Of a stretch of 64,000 nucleotides of DNA, positions 32,636-47,600 are shown piece by piece. The notes under the pieces were generated by a model. The model was not told the origin of the DNA and ran no database searches. It worked only from the letters and a program-made list of their open reading frames with translations. Position 1 is the first letter of the stretch, and the number at the start of each line of letters is the position of its first letter. The stretch lies in assembly GCA_029237695.1 (NCBI GenBank), contig CM055271.1:79371488-79435487 (forward strand), written 5' to 3'. Position numbers and translations under genes: made by a program. Source of the stretch: Conchocele bisecta (lineage: Eukaryota; Mollusca; Bivalvia; Lucinida; Thyasiridae).

Positions 32636-35600
32636 CTGTAGCCAATTTCACCAAAATTGCTATGCACACCTTTCTTGCTAAGTACACTTTGAGGGAGAAC
32701 TTTTCAATTTATAGATAATTTTTTTTTTTTTATTAAGCTGAATTTATTACATTACTGCTGTGATAATGTATTAAATTCAGTATAATAATTATGCATACTT
32801 GTACACTGTACTGTAAGCTGTACGAGCCGGTATGATAAGACACCCACAAGATGGCGGACGGTAAAAAACGTGAAGGGTAAGTGCATAAATTTATACTGTT
32901 TTCCCCTTTAAAACTACAATGTAGCAAAAATCACTAACTAAACGTGGTAATCCTGTGTATAAATGTTGTCTTAACCGTCGGTTGCTCTTGTCAGCGTCCA
33001 TCTCTCGCTAATATAAGCAAGAACGACCAAAAAACGTGAACATTTTGAAAATGAAGCGATAGAACGGTCTCTACCGAGCTGGCATACGGTCACTTCTGCA
33101 TGAATTATGAATCTGTCACTTGATAATGTATCATTGATTGATGCTCTTTCCGAATATGTGGCCCTCGTTTCCACACTTTAATTGCAAATGTGTCAAAAAT
33201 GACTTAGAAACAATCACCAGGGGATTGTTAAGTCTCCAGAAGAAAGTTGAGCAAAAACACGTCTGGACGGTGAAGACATTGACAGTTTCACACGGATTCT
33301 GTACGGTGCAGACGCCGAAATTTGCCATACATGGTGCAGGTGAAACATGAAGTTGGCTATACTATGTAAGCACCATAAGCTTGACAGTTATTCGGTTATA
33401 TATGAAGGTTAACCCGAAGACACCGGCAATACAGTTAGCTTATGCCATCAAAACAGTACTCTGGTTCTCAAATATCGCCGTGTAGAGCAATTTATCGTAA
33501 TGGATAAATAAATTGTACTGTACATTTGTCACATGATCAATATGTTAAATCAAATTGTGTCTGATGAAAATTTTGTGATTCTTCACATCTAAAATAGGCT
33601 ATAGTAACTTTATAGAGCATATATGTATCTGGCCACTTGACAAAATCGAATAAATATATTAAAAATATCCGCCCTCTCGCGTCACATTCCACAAACCCCG
33701 TGTCTGAAAATCAAAGTAATTGTAAGTGTCGATGATTGCCAAATCGAGTTGGGCCCAAGCTACATGTTCAAGTAGCAACTATATCTTGTTTAATTGAACA
33801 CTCGTCACCTGTTTGTAGATGCAGCTCCAGTTACACACCGACTACATGATGATGTGCAAATAAAAACTTTATTATGGGTTTATTCGAGGACTCGTCATCG
33901 CTAAACATGTATCCATGTGAGTTACCGGTTTCCGTGCCGTGCCCATAAGAATAAAAGTATAAAACAAGTAGCATAAACGACTACACAGACTGCAACCATT
34001 CCTCCTATATTATACATGTATATCAACTTGTACCACCGTTTGTAAATGTAAAATCATTGAGATTTACAAATAACATAAAGAACATATATAAATGTTTTGT
34101 TTTACATTATCGGTGTCTTCTGGTAGTGTTGTTTCTTGTTTTTTCCTTCATACACACCGAATAACCGTGTAAAGCTTACAGTGCTTACATAGTTGGAAGT
34201 CGGCGTGATGTAAACAGACCGCTTGACACAAATGTGGTCGTCGTAACTTGGGGGAAATCCGATAGAGGTCACTCTACGATAAATAATATTTACCACAGAA
34301 TATATTGTTATAGAATAATGTACATACTAAGCAAACACATACTATTTTTTATTTACTATCCAATAATATAAATTTGGATTTAAACTTCAAGCGATCCGTA
34401 AGCGTCCCCGAATCATGAAATTATATGGGGAAACCGTTATTTTACCCCGGAGATTTTCCAATATTATCAGTAACTCTCCACATGGAGGTGCATATGGCCC
34501 AAAAATCCTCGATGTCACACATAATATAGCCAACTTCCTGTTTCACCTGCGCCATGCATGGCAAATGTCCGAACCGTACAGATTTCGGCGTCTGTACCGT
34601 ACATAATCCGTGTGAAACTGTCGATGTCTTCACCTTCCAGACGTATTTTTACTCAACTTGCTTTTTTGACATATTTGCAATGAGAGTGTGTAAACGAGGG
34701 ACACATACATGTATTCGGAAAGAGCATCAATCAATGATGCAATATCAAGTAACATATTCAAAATTCATTCAGAAATGACCGTATACCAGCTCGGTAAAGA
34801 CCGTTCTCTCGCTTCATTTTCAAAATGTTCACGTTGTTTGGTCGTTCCTGCTTATCTTAGCGAGAGATGGACCCTGAAAAGAGCAACCGACGGTTAAGAC
34901 AACATTTATACACAGGATTACCACGTTTAGCTCGTGATATTTGCTAGTTTTAAAAGGGAAAACCGTAACAATTGAAGCACTTACCTTTCACGTGTTTTAC
35001 CGTCCGCCATCTTGTGGGTGTCTTATCAATCCGGCCCGTGCAGCTTACAATATAGTGTTGTAATCATCAACTATATGCAGTCGTTAGTTATATATGAAAT
35101 AATGCATTTCGGGAAAATTAAAGGATTACTCCCTCAAAGTTCACTTTGTTAGATAAGTATGCTTAGCACTTTTGGTGAAATCGGCTACTGGACACAAGCA
35201 CATGTACAGTGGAACCTCGCTAACCGGACACCCTGCTTATTCCGAGCCATAGATAAATGACCAAGAAACCCATCAAAATTATGATCCCATATATTTCTTG
35301 TTGTCCGGTTTAGAGAGGTTCCACTGTACATGTATGTATTGAACGCATTTACTCTTTTTATGGTAAACGAGGCTATGCCACACATGTTGGATTATATTCA
35401 TTACATAAGCACACCACCATACACTGAAGCTGAACATGAGCTGCGTTTTAATTTGCATATGTATTTCACTCTTACATTACGATTTTAAAACAATGTGGTA
35501 TTGAATTGTGACAGCCAAATTGAATGCTATGCGATAAATTCAGTTAAATATAAAGTAACAAACCATTGTTTATAAATCCACCGTATTTCTTGTTAGTTCT

Positions 35601-38600
35601 AAACATCGCCTCATGCCAGGTACAGTTGAGGGCAGCATTCCCCCGCATGCTCGATATGTCTGTGTGTTCGTCTATCTTGTTAATATCCTCCTCCGGTAGC
35701 GTTTTACCAATGAAGTCGGCGATTTTCCGGATGTGATTTTTCTTGTCCTTTTAAACATACATGTAGTAAGCTTTCCGCAGATAAAGATATGTTGAACAAT
35801 TCTGCAAAAGCCAGGAACCCACTTTTCCGACGTCGGAAAAGTGTGTTCCTGGTTTTTGCAGAATATTTTAAAGATAAACACTGTGTGTACATCAACATTT
35901 TGTTGAAAATTCTCAAACGAACGCAACGACAACGAATGTAAAATGAAGTGAAAACAATTCGTTTTGTACAGCAACATGCACGGAAATGATTTGTTTTGTA
36001 CGTGAAAACGTTAAAATACCCTGCTTTCAAATAATTAAAAGCCTGTCGTTTCTTTCCATTATTTTCCGCATTTGCTATGAACATTTCGTCAATTTTCAAC
36101 ATAATTTCCGGACAATACTGTAAATAATAATAAACTAGATTACAATTTTGTAAAAGAATCATGAGATATCGCATATATTATCTCTTAGATACCAAAAGCA
36201 CATGGATTGTCTCGTATGTGGCTGTGCCTGGCAACATGTGGCTTATGGGTTTTGCGACCAATGTAGATCCAGATCAGCATGTGCATCTGAACAGTGTGAT
36301 CAGGGTGTGCACTGTGATGCTTCTACCAAGCATTATACAGTGGAACCTCTCTAAACCGAATACAATAGCAAGAAAACACATGTGATCTTATTTTCGATGA
36401 GTTTCTTGGTCATTTATCTCGGGCGATAATGTCTGTGCATGATCGCATAGCACACAGCTATGACTCGGAATGATCAAATGCATGGTTTACAGTGAAACCT
36501 CTCTAAACCGGACACCTTGGGGTCCTCCCAGGGCGTCCGGTTTAGAGAGTTAAACCTCTCTAAACCGGACGCGCTGGGTGGTCCCCAGGGTGTCCGGTTT
36601 AGAGAGGTCTCACTGTAGATCGATATCAGGCTATTTGATCAGGAGCTACACCGGTCAAACCATAAGTTTTCAGTCAGAGCCACATATGTGGGTTGTCGGG
36701 CTAGCTATTTGTGTCCCATGTGTCAGGCTATAGCCTATGCATACACGGGTCGGAAATGAAACAAACCATATCATTATGTGTTACATTCATAACGTCAAGC
36801 CAGCACAATTGGTACACAAGGGTCATGCATATAAAGTAGTGGACTAAGTCTAAGCATAAAATAATGCCAGAAAAAAATACTCTTTTTTTTTTGGCATTTT
36901 GTGTCAGCTGTAAATCGCGAAAAATGCCCTCAAATACAATTGACAATGTGTAAACAAGCGCACACTTATATCTATGACATAGTTAATGTGTGTTTTATAC
37001 GCATATATTACATATGTGAAAGGCATATAGAGAATAGTAGGTTAGTGCCATGAATGGGAAAATATATCTGGCAAGGCTTAGGAAACGGGATGTGCGAGGC
37101 TCTGCCAGATATGTTTCCCCATTCACGGCACTAACCTACTATTCTATTTATCCCGTCAACACCTACAAATAGCTTTAAAATGCAATACAAAAATAATCCC
37201 AGCCGCATCCTCATAATCCGAGAATCGACTAATATGACAACCGCACATATTCATGCGCAGTGATTAAGTCGTATTGACAGGATATCAAAAATGTTCCACG
37301 GCACCGTGTTACACGGCACATACATGTACGCACTGTGTTGACGGGATAAAATTTAATATAGTTTAACTGAGGATAGATGTTTGCATTATGAACCAATCAT
37401 ATATATTGGCTGTTTTACGTTATAATTACCTCACCTACCTGTGTTAACTATATTGGACATAACAATGAATACTACAGTGAAACCGCAGTGAGGTGTCCAG
37501 TGTGTCCGGCTTGGAGAGGTTTCACTGTNNNNNNNNNNNNNNNNNNNNNNNNNNNNNNNNNNNNNNNNNNNNNNNNNNNNNNNNNNNNNNNNNNNNNNNN
37601 NNNNNNNNNNNNNNNNNNNNNNNNNNNNNNNNNNNNNNNNNNNNNNNNNNNNNNNNNNNNNNNNNNNNNNNNNNNNNNNNNNNNNNNNNNNNNNNNNNNN
37701 NNNNNNNNNNNNNNNNNNNNNNNNNNNNNNNNNNNNNNNNNNNNNNNNNNNNNNNNNNNNNNNNNNNNNNNNNNNNNNNNNNNNNNNNNNNNNNNNNNNN
37801 NNNNNNNNNNNNNNNNNNNNNNNNNNNNNNNNNNNNNNNNNNNNNNNNNNNNNNNNNNNNNNNNNNNNNNNNNNNNNNNNNNNNNNNNNNNNNNNNNNNN
37901 NNNNNNNNNNNNNNNNNNNNNNNNNNNNNNNNNNNNNNNNNNNNNNNNNNNNNNNNNNNNNNNNNNNNNNNNNNNNNNNNNNNNNNNNNNNNNNNNNNNN
38001 NNNNNNNNNNNNNNNNNNNNNNNNNNNNGAGGTTTCACTGTGAAGCAATATATTGGTCATTCTGAGCCAAAGTTGTGCGCTATGCGATCACTAACACGCA
38101 TTATCACCTGACATAAATGACTAAGAAGCTCATCGAAAATAAGATCTCATGCATTTTCTTGATGTTCGGTTTAGAGCGGTTCCACTGTATATTGAATTTG
38201 GTGCATTACATAGAGAATAGTAGGTTAGTGCCGTGAATGGGAAAACATATCTGGCAAGGCTCAGGAAACGGGATGGGCGAGGCTCTGCCGAGCACATCCC
38301 GTTTCCGTGCCGCGCCAGATATTTTTTTCCCATTCACGGCACTAACCTACTATTCTATTTATCCCGTCAACACCTACAAATTGCTGTAAAATGCAAAAAT
38401 AGTATTTACTGGATATCAAAACTGTTTCAGAGCACCGTGTTTCACGGCACATACGCACTGTGTCGACGGAATAAAAGACAATTGTATGCCCTAAGGAGAT
38501 CCAAGTGCCGACGAACACAAACTAACAGCTCGTAGAGACACATGATATAAAGAATAGTAGGTTAGTGCCTTGAATGGGAAACAATATCTGGCAAGGCTTA

Positions 38601-41600
38601 GGAAACTGGATGGGCGAGGCTCTGCCGAGCACATCCCATTTCCGTGCCGCGCCAGATATTTTCCCATTCACAGTACTCTACTAACCTACTATTATATTTA
38701 AAAAATAACCACAGCCGCATCTCCAAATCGTATTGACAGGATATCAAAAATGATTCACGGCACCGTGTTTCACGGCACATACGCACTGTGTTGACGGGAT
38801 AAATTTGTGATTGTAGAGCATTTATCATTGCCCTTAGCAACTAATCGTATACCGTACTGTGCCCAGGAAAATGTAACATGCCACATAAGTAGTATAACAA
38901 AGCAAGCCCCCAAATTGCATCACTTCCCGCCGCCACCCAACCAACCACCAACATATTGCTTGTGTATGGTATATGTGAAGTATCAATATAAATTAAATGA
39001 TTTACGTTATTTGAGAACGAAATAATTCAAGTATGTAGATAGCATTAACTTTCATGAACTAAGTCACAATTTTTGAAAAATGCAAACACTACGGTGTACA
39101 TATCTTCCTTATTAAGTACTTTACGTATTTTGCGCATTTACCGGTTTATTTTCTGTCATACAGTAATACATATCTGTAGCAGATTTCACCAAAATTGCTA
39201 AGTAAACTTTGAGGGATAAATTTTCAATTTAAGGATAACTTTATTATTTTTTATTTAATGAAATAAAATAATTTCTGACCACATTATTATACTGAATTTA
39301 TTACACTATCACAGCCATTTTAATGTTATACATTCAATATAATAATTCTGCTTACTTTGAATCATCAAATATATGCATTCGTTAGTTCTATATGAAATAA
39401 TGCATTTCGGGAAAAACAAATGATTGCTCCCTCAAAGTTTACTCTTTTAATAACTAGACAAGTATGCTTAGCAATTTTGGTGAAATCGGCTACATGTGTT
39501 GTAATGTTGTGTTCTCGTGATTGTTGTCACGTTCTTGGGACGTTAAACTTATTCATACAGATACTCATATGGTTACATAATCTATTATAACAAACAAAAA
39601 CTACATGTTACAGTATATACACTCAACTTGGTGGGGCCTAATATTCATGAGCCAGGAGTCAGTGTCACTATGAGTCAGTCAGCTGCATGCACAGTGTAGC
39701 CCATATACATTACAGGTGTCATATTAAATTTACCCATTTCAAGGTGTATGATCACGTGGTACTAACAACAACAACAAGTACTGCAATTTCCAGAATCCAT
39801 CTGATCAAATTACGTGTTCTTTTATAGGGTCCTTGTTACGTAACGGACTTTGATGAAATATGGCGTATCAAACGCTTCTTGTTAAGCTGCATTTGCTGGT
39901 CTCTATTTGTTCGCCCAAACTTCTGTCGTTTTTGCAAAGAATCGATGTCCGTGTCCTCCGACACGTAAATCGATTCTTTGCCAAAACGACATAAGTCTGT
40001 GCCAAACTCCCTGGACCACCGAATGCAGCTCATGAAGACGCGTTTGCTGCGCCATATTTCATCAAAATCTGTTACATATTAAGGAAAATATCAAATAATA
40101 CTTACTTTGGAGTGGGCGACGTTGTTGTTGTTGTAACCACGTGATCATGCACCTTACATTTGTCCTGGGTCGTCTTGTAATTTGACTAATCGGGTGTTAC
40201 CTGTACAAGTTGTTCGTATCTAAGAAACAGCACGTTGTCGTCATGGCGATGTTCCCAGTATTGTAGCACGTGTAGCCACCAGGGGCATACGAATGCTGAA
40301 ACAAAGTGGAAGGTTCACACACGAATACAACCGATATTTTCGTTTAAATATCCGGCTTTGAACAATTTAAATTCCTGTCGTTTTTATCCACGCATTGTTT
40401 TGACACCGTTTTCATTGTTGTTAATTAGAAAACGATGTTTTCGTATTATAAAAGCGAAAACGATTTGATATGCAAAGTCTGATCAAGAAGTGCACTGCTC
40501 GCCATTTCATCAATGAAACAGCCATCATGTTTCTAAAAAGGAACACAGATTGTTATTAGGCTACAGGGGGCCGTTTCACTAAACTTCGTAAGAATAAAAT
40601 GTTCGTAAGTGCAAACTTATGATAGTCTGTAAATTCCACATTAACACTGTTTTCTTGTAAACAATTGTTGCATTTACATTTATTAAGCATAGGCTGCATA
40701 TGCCTATTGAAATTCCCAGACGATCCTAAATTCGCACTTACGAACATTATAGTCGTACGAAGTTTAGTGAAACGGCCCCCTGGAGTGTGCTATTTGACCA
40801 GTAGCTACACTAGTCGCAAATCCCATACAGTAGCGCTTTTCTGCTCCTTACCTATTTGTATATACTAATATCGTATACATATCGTAATCGTATAGTATTG
40901 GTATATTTAATGAGCATATCATATAATCATATACTATTGGTATGTTTGTACCGTATAATCGTATAGTACAGTTTGTTTACATTATACAAACGTACTATAC
41001 GAATATTATACAAAAACATACGATATCCGTTCGTATATACGATATATCCGTACGGATATGGTATGAATATACAGTGGGTGATCGTGCGGTTAAAATATAC
41101 CGATGCACCGGTTCATTTCGCATGTAAACATCCGGTTTTCATTTCGATTATCTGCCACAATTGTAAGTTTTTACAGAATCAATTTAAAACTCAGGATTGT
41201 GAAGTATCACAGTGCATCTTATACATGTGTGTTCAATACAGTAATTCATCAGTAATTCATCATTGTACTCCGCACCGCCGGGGACACAAAACAATGATCC
41301 CCCACACACACCAGCCATCTACATTTGGCGTCCTAAAAGTTCCGGTCTATATCCCACAGTGGGAACAATGTGTATCACCACCACCACCAGTTTTTGTCTA
41401 TGACTACACTACACCCCCGACCACCACTTCTGTCTGTAACGCAGGATGACTTGCATGACTTCAGCTACAGGCAGACTACTACTCATGCCGGTGGCCGACT
41501 GATCAAGTGCTATACTGATCCTGGTGCGATGTACGACTGATCATGTTCTAAACTAGTCCTGATGCGATGGCCAACTGATCAATGGCTAAACTATTCCTGG

Positions 41601-44600
41601 TGCGATGGCCGACTGATCAAGGGCTAAACTAGTCCCGGTACGATGGCCAACTCATCAAGGGCTAAACTATTCCTGGTGCGATGGTCTGATCAAGTTATAA
41701 ACTAGTCCTGGTGCGATGGCCGACTGATCAAGTGCTAAATTAGTCCTGGTGAGATGGCTGACCGATCAAGTGCTGTACTACTCCTGGTGCGATGGCCGAC
41801 TGATCAAGTTTTAAACTAGTACTGGTGCGATGGCCGACTGATCAAGTAACTTGTCTGGTGCGATGGCCGACTGAGTCAAGTGCTATCCACTGCTCTAAAC
41901 TAGTCTGGTGTGATGGCCGACTGATCAAGTTTTCTAGTCTGTGCGATGGCCGATGATCAAGTTGTCTTAAAACTAGTCCTGGTGCGATGGCAAGACTGAT
42001 CAGTCTTCTAAACTAGTCTTGGTGCGATGGCCGCTGATCAAGGGCTAACTTGTCCTGGTGCGGATGGCGGACTGATCAAGTGCTAAAATCAAGTGCTAAA
42101 GTAGTCCTGGTGTGATGGCCGACTGATCAAGTTCTAAACTAGTCATGGTGCGATGGCCGACTGATCAAGGGCTAAACTAGTCCTGGTGCGATGGCCGACT
42201 GATCAAGTGTTAAACTAGTCCTGGTGTGATGGCCGACTGATCAAGTGCTATACTCGGCATGGCCGACTCATCACGTGCTATACTGGGCATGGTTAGATAG
42301 CCAACTGATCAAGTGCTATACTGGGCATGGTGCAATGGGCGACTGATCAAGCGCTATACTAGTCATGGTGCGATGGCAGACTGATCAAGTGCTCTACTAG
42401 TCCTTGTGCGATGGCCGACTGATCAAGTTCTAAACTAGTCCTGGTGCGATGGCCGACTGATCAATGGCTAAACTAGTCCGGGTGCGATGGCCGACTGATC
42501 AAGTGCTAAACTAGTCCTGGTGTGATGGCCGACTGATCAAGTGCTATACTCGGCATGGCCGACTGATCACGTGCTATACTGGGCATTGTGAGATGGCCAA
42601 CTGATCAAGTACTATACTGGGCATGGTTCAATGGGCGACTGATCAAGTTCTAAACTAGTCTTGGTGCTATGGCCGACTGATCAAGTTGAAAACTAGTCCT
42701 GGTGCGATGACCGACTGATCAAGTGCTATACTAATCCTGGTGAGATGACCGACTGATCAAGTGCTAAACTAGTCCTGGTGCGATGGCCGACTGATCAAGT
42801 TCTAAACTAGTCCTGGTGCGATGGCCTACTGATCAAGTGCTAAAGTAGTCCTGGTGCGATGGCCGACAGGATCAAGTGCTAAACTACATGTAGTCATGGT
42901 GCGATGGCCGACTGATCAAATCGCATGCTATAATAACTAGATGGCCATGGCCTGCATGTAGAGCCCGCCGAGGCATTTTATAGTACAAACAATGTTTTTA
43001 TTGCAACACAGCTTTAGCCCGTTGACGTAAAAACATGCCGCACCCGCCCAGGCTTCGATAGTATACCCAAAAACTTTAACCCCAAACATACTTTAACCAA
43101 AAACTTTATCCTGAATGCACGCCAATGTGCCGACTATATCGCTCTGTCTGCAAGCGGGCCCAACAAAAACTTTAAGGGAAATTTCAAAGTAATTTGACCT
43201 TGACATTGGGCAAATATAAATAATAATGAAAATGTGGGTGACAAATACACAGTATGTGAAGTTTCAAGTGAATTGGTGAAGCGGATTCAGAGATATAGTG
43301 TTCTTAAAGGTACTTGCCCACTCAGTAGGCACAAACTGTTCTTTATATCAGAGACATCATCTGAGACATTTTCGTGCAAAATAAACATTAATTCACCATT
43401 AATACACATATTTATTGGCATTATTATACATTTTATATCGGACGTAAATTTCCACACTGCTATCAGGGGCGATAACCGTGTTTCCTTAAAATGTTACCAG
43501 ACATTACTATTTATTTTTTGATGTGCAATGATCATACTTTATAATCTGTCGAAAACATTATTTTTTCAGGGGACACATTTAATTAGTATAAGTAATTAAA
43601 AAATATCATGCCCCATTTGCCTATGAAAATAGCCTGATACCACCGCGTGTCACTATCAGTGAAATAAACATTACTAAATGATTATATCCATATAACGGGC
43701 ACTCGTAATGTTTTGAACTGGTGGAATAATGACACAATTATACACTTATTTAATTCCTACAAATAACATTAATTTTTGTGCCTACTGAGTGGGTATGTAC
43801 CTTTAATTAGCATAAATAATTAAAAAATATCATGCCTCATTTGAATATGAAAATAGCTTATCAGTAAAATAAATAGTGGAATAGTGACACAATTATACAC
43901 TTATTTAATTCCTATAAAGAACAGTTTGTGCCTACTGAGTGGGCATGTACCTTTAACAACTTTAACCTTAAATGAAAACAAAATTAACCGGACGCACTAA
44001 GTGACGTACATATGGATGTGCGTACGTATGTAGGCCAATGTGACAACTATATCGCACTGCCCACATGCAGGCATATCAAAAACATTGAGGTAAATTTCAA
44101 AATAATTTGACCTTGATATTGGGCACAGTGGTTGCAGGGGTTGAGCATAGACTGAAAATATGGATGATGATAAACACACATGTTAAGCTTCGAGTGAATT
44201 GGCGAAGCGGTTTCTGAGATTAAAAACTTTAACCTACGGTAAATAAAAAACAGATGGCCGTGGCCCGCATGTCGAGCCCACCGAGGCATTTGATGGTCTC
44301 GGAGTATATTTATTTGAAGTTTGAATTAAGGTATGTAAAAGCTTTAACGCAAATTTGAAAGTCATTTGACCTTGATCTTGGGCATGTGGGTCGCATGCGT
44401 GGGTTATAGTATGAACATATGGATGATAATAAAGAATTAACTGAAGTTTGAAGCAAATCTGAGTAAGTGTTGTGGAGATATAAGGTAAGCAAAAACTTTA
44501 GCACAAATTTCAAAGTCATTTGACCTTGACCTTGGGGCATAGGGGCCGCATGAGTGGGACACAGAATGAATATATTGATGATGACTAATAAGCATTTGAT

Positions 44601-47600
44601 GTTTCAAGTCAATGTGACTTAGGATATGGTATTTAAAAATATACACCCATTTCGGACGGACTGACGCACGGACTGAAGCACGGACGTCATTGTGATCACT
44701 AAGTCTCGCTTTCCGCAAGCAGGCTCGGCACAAAAACTACGGATGGACGTCAATGCGCGGACTATATCCCACTGTCCGCAAGCGGATGCGACAAAAATTG
44801 TCCAACCCCTTTTGAAAGGTGCATGCCCACTCAGTAGGCTAAAAATGCTCTTTATCGGAATTAAATAAGTGTATAATTTTCACTATTCCACTAGTTATAA
44901 ACATTACGAGTGCCCGCTATACAGATATAGTCATTTGTTAATATTTATTTTACTGATAGTGACGCGCGGTGGTATCAGGGTATTTTCATGTGCAAATGGG
45001 GCATGATATTTCATAATTATTTATACTAATTAAATGCGTCAACTGAAAAAAAAATTGACAGATTATAAAGTATGATCATTGCACATCAAAAAATAAATAC
45101 AGAGAATAAATAGTAATGTCCGTTAACATTTTAAGGAAACACAGTTATCGTCCCTGATATCAATGTGGAAATTTTCTTCAGATATAAAATGTATAATAAT
45201 GCCAAACAATACGTGGGTAATGGTAAATGATTGTTTATCTGGCCAGAAAATGTCTCCGATGATGTCTCTGACATAAAGAACATTTTGTGCCTACTGAGTG
45301 GGCATGTACCTTTAACGCTAGCTTCGCACTGTCCCGTGAGACCTATGCATGTGTTAAGTTTCATAAAAATATTGCAAAGGGTGTTCGCGTTATGCTCCGG
45401 ACAAATCAGTGCGCGAATAAACAAAGGGAGATAACTAAACTAGAAAATGTGTTCATAGAACACGGATACCCCACATATCGCTTTGATAGTAAACAAGGCA
45501 AAATGCCAGTGTCCAATGGTGGAGATAATCCATGACACGGGGTTCGAATCAAAAATAGAAATAGTTTCCGCATCTACTCATCATAAGGAAGCTACATATC
45601 AAATTTCAGTGCTGTAGCTATTACAAAAGTTTTACGAGTTACAAGGCAAAATTTTCAAATTCTAATTAAAAAAGGGGGAGATAATCTGTGACTCGGGGGT
45701 CGAATCAAAATAAACTTTGCAAATCTACTCATCATAAGGAAGCTACATACCAAGTTGCAGGTGTGTAGCTATTAGGGTTTAAAAGTTTTACGAGCTACAA
45801 GCCAAATTGGAAAATTATAACTTGAAAAGGGGGAGATAATCCATGACCATGGGGTCGAATCAAACATACATGTACCAAGTTTTAGGTATGTAGCTATTAC
45901 TGTTTAAAAGTTTTACGAGTTACTAGGTTGGTGACGGACGGAAGAACGGACAAGGGTAACACTAAATGCCCCCTCCACTATCGTGGTGGGGCATACAAAA
46001 TAGTGAGGCAAAAGTTGTCGTATACAAGTAACTTACCTTAATTCATCAGTTACACATCAGACGATGAATGAACTTTAATGCTGGTGTAGAATATTAAAGT
46101 TATTCATTATGTGCAATAGTGCTGCTTTGACATGACGTGACATAAAAACATGCTTGAGATGATCTGGAAGAATAACCACAGACCAAGCACGCATATTCAG
46201 AATCACATCTGTCGGTTCTTATCCAGCTCCGATTTCTGTCGCCTGTCCACAAAATCCAGAATCCAACATTGTCGCAAATTTAATCCTCGATGTTGGTGTA
46301 TGTTAGAACAAAATGTCACTTAGTATATTATCCAATGCGGGTTGTAATCTCTTGCTTCTCTAAATAAATGCGTCCAACAATCCCTGTAGCTGCTATCGTG
46401 ATAAAAAATGTTAAAGGTTCTGTCAGCGCCTCACATATTGATCTTAATATCCACCATTTTGATTTCAAGTACCAGAATAATGATGTTTCCATGCGCCGTC
46501 GTAGTGTTATCTGTCAGATTCCGTTGTTTATTTGATCAAATTGATGGACAAATTTGTGTCCGCTAGTCGACAAGAGCATAATCTGTGACGTTGACTGTAA
46601 TACTTTGGCATAACGTCTAGCTTGTGAATTTTTGGTTGAATGAAGTGATCACTATGCTGAAGAAGTGTGTAGCTGTGCCCGGTTTGCTCAGTAGGTAGAG
46701 CGATGGTGTGGTAAACCAGAGATCCCCGGTTCGATTCCGGGCTGGTGCGCATCTTTCTCACCCTATGACATTTAGCGCCCAACGTAGTTGCGGGAAGTAA
46801 CTCTGTAGAATACTCCTGTATCGTCCGTACCGTGAGTTATGGTGCTCTCCGAAGGCTTCCCCTGCAAAGTACCAAATCACATCTGATTTGTACTTCAACT
46901 GTTAATTGCGACATATTTTATGTATTTTTCTATTGAAAGAAATGTCAGTATTATACTTACATTCATTTCTGTGGAATAAGTACAGACACTTATGTCACAA
47001 TTAACAGCTAAAGCGTGAATGAGATCCGATTCGGTACTCTGCAGGAAAAACCTATGGAGCACCGTAACTCTGGGTACGGACGATAATTGAGTATTATGCA
47101 GTTACTTGCCGCAACTACTCCCAACGTGGAGTCGTGACTGATAAAGAAATGTTCCACAAATATGGAATTCATGCTGGACATATTTCTCCTCAGTGACAAT
47201 TCTTGCCCAACGAAGGACCGTGACTGATAAATACTCCCAAAATTGTACCCAAACATATGGAATTCGGAGACAAAATTAAACATGGAATTCGAGGACGAAT
47301 TTCAATTTGGCGGGGAAGAATGTCGCAGTACGCAACTGACTATGGGGATGAAGTGTGTATGATCTGTGCATTGTTAGCTTGCTCGGTAGAGCCATGGGCA
47401 TGGTACGGTAAACATGAGATCCCTGGTTTGATTCCGGGCCGGTATGCATCTTTCTCACTCTGTGACACAAGTAAACCGTTTTATTAAAGAAATGGCTATC
47501 ACCGGAATAAATATTATCTTCACAAAATTTGATTCGGGCCAATAGAAATCAACAGCCGGAGCAGAACGTTTACAGTAATAGAAATCTAATTCCAAAATAA

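Noticed and set aside
32862..32880. Start of a gene coding MADGKKREG
   Set aside because: The same motif exists inverted in the other arm of the foldback element, so it is part of the transposon. Kept as a regulatory possibility only.
37431..38111. Frames of about 200 codons across 37.5-38.1 kb
   Set aside because: They consist of unknown bases in the assembly gap. The same applies to 63246-63904.
40973..41449. 158-codon plus-strand frame
   Set aside because: It runs through palindromic ATATCCGTACGG repeats with no recognisable domain, and no splice or conservation evidence supports it.
41480..42945. CRISPR-like array of short repeats
   Set aside because: There are no unique spacers between repeats, no cas genes, and the context is a eukaryotic intron. 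It is a tandem satellite.
46677..46755. Functional tRNA-Thr gene
   Set aside because: The acceptor stem does not pair, and the sequence continues into a conserved SINE-like tail that is shared by a second copy.
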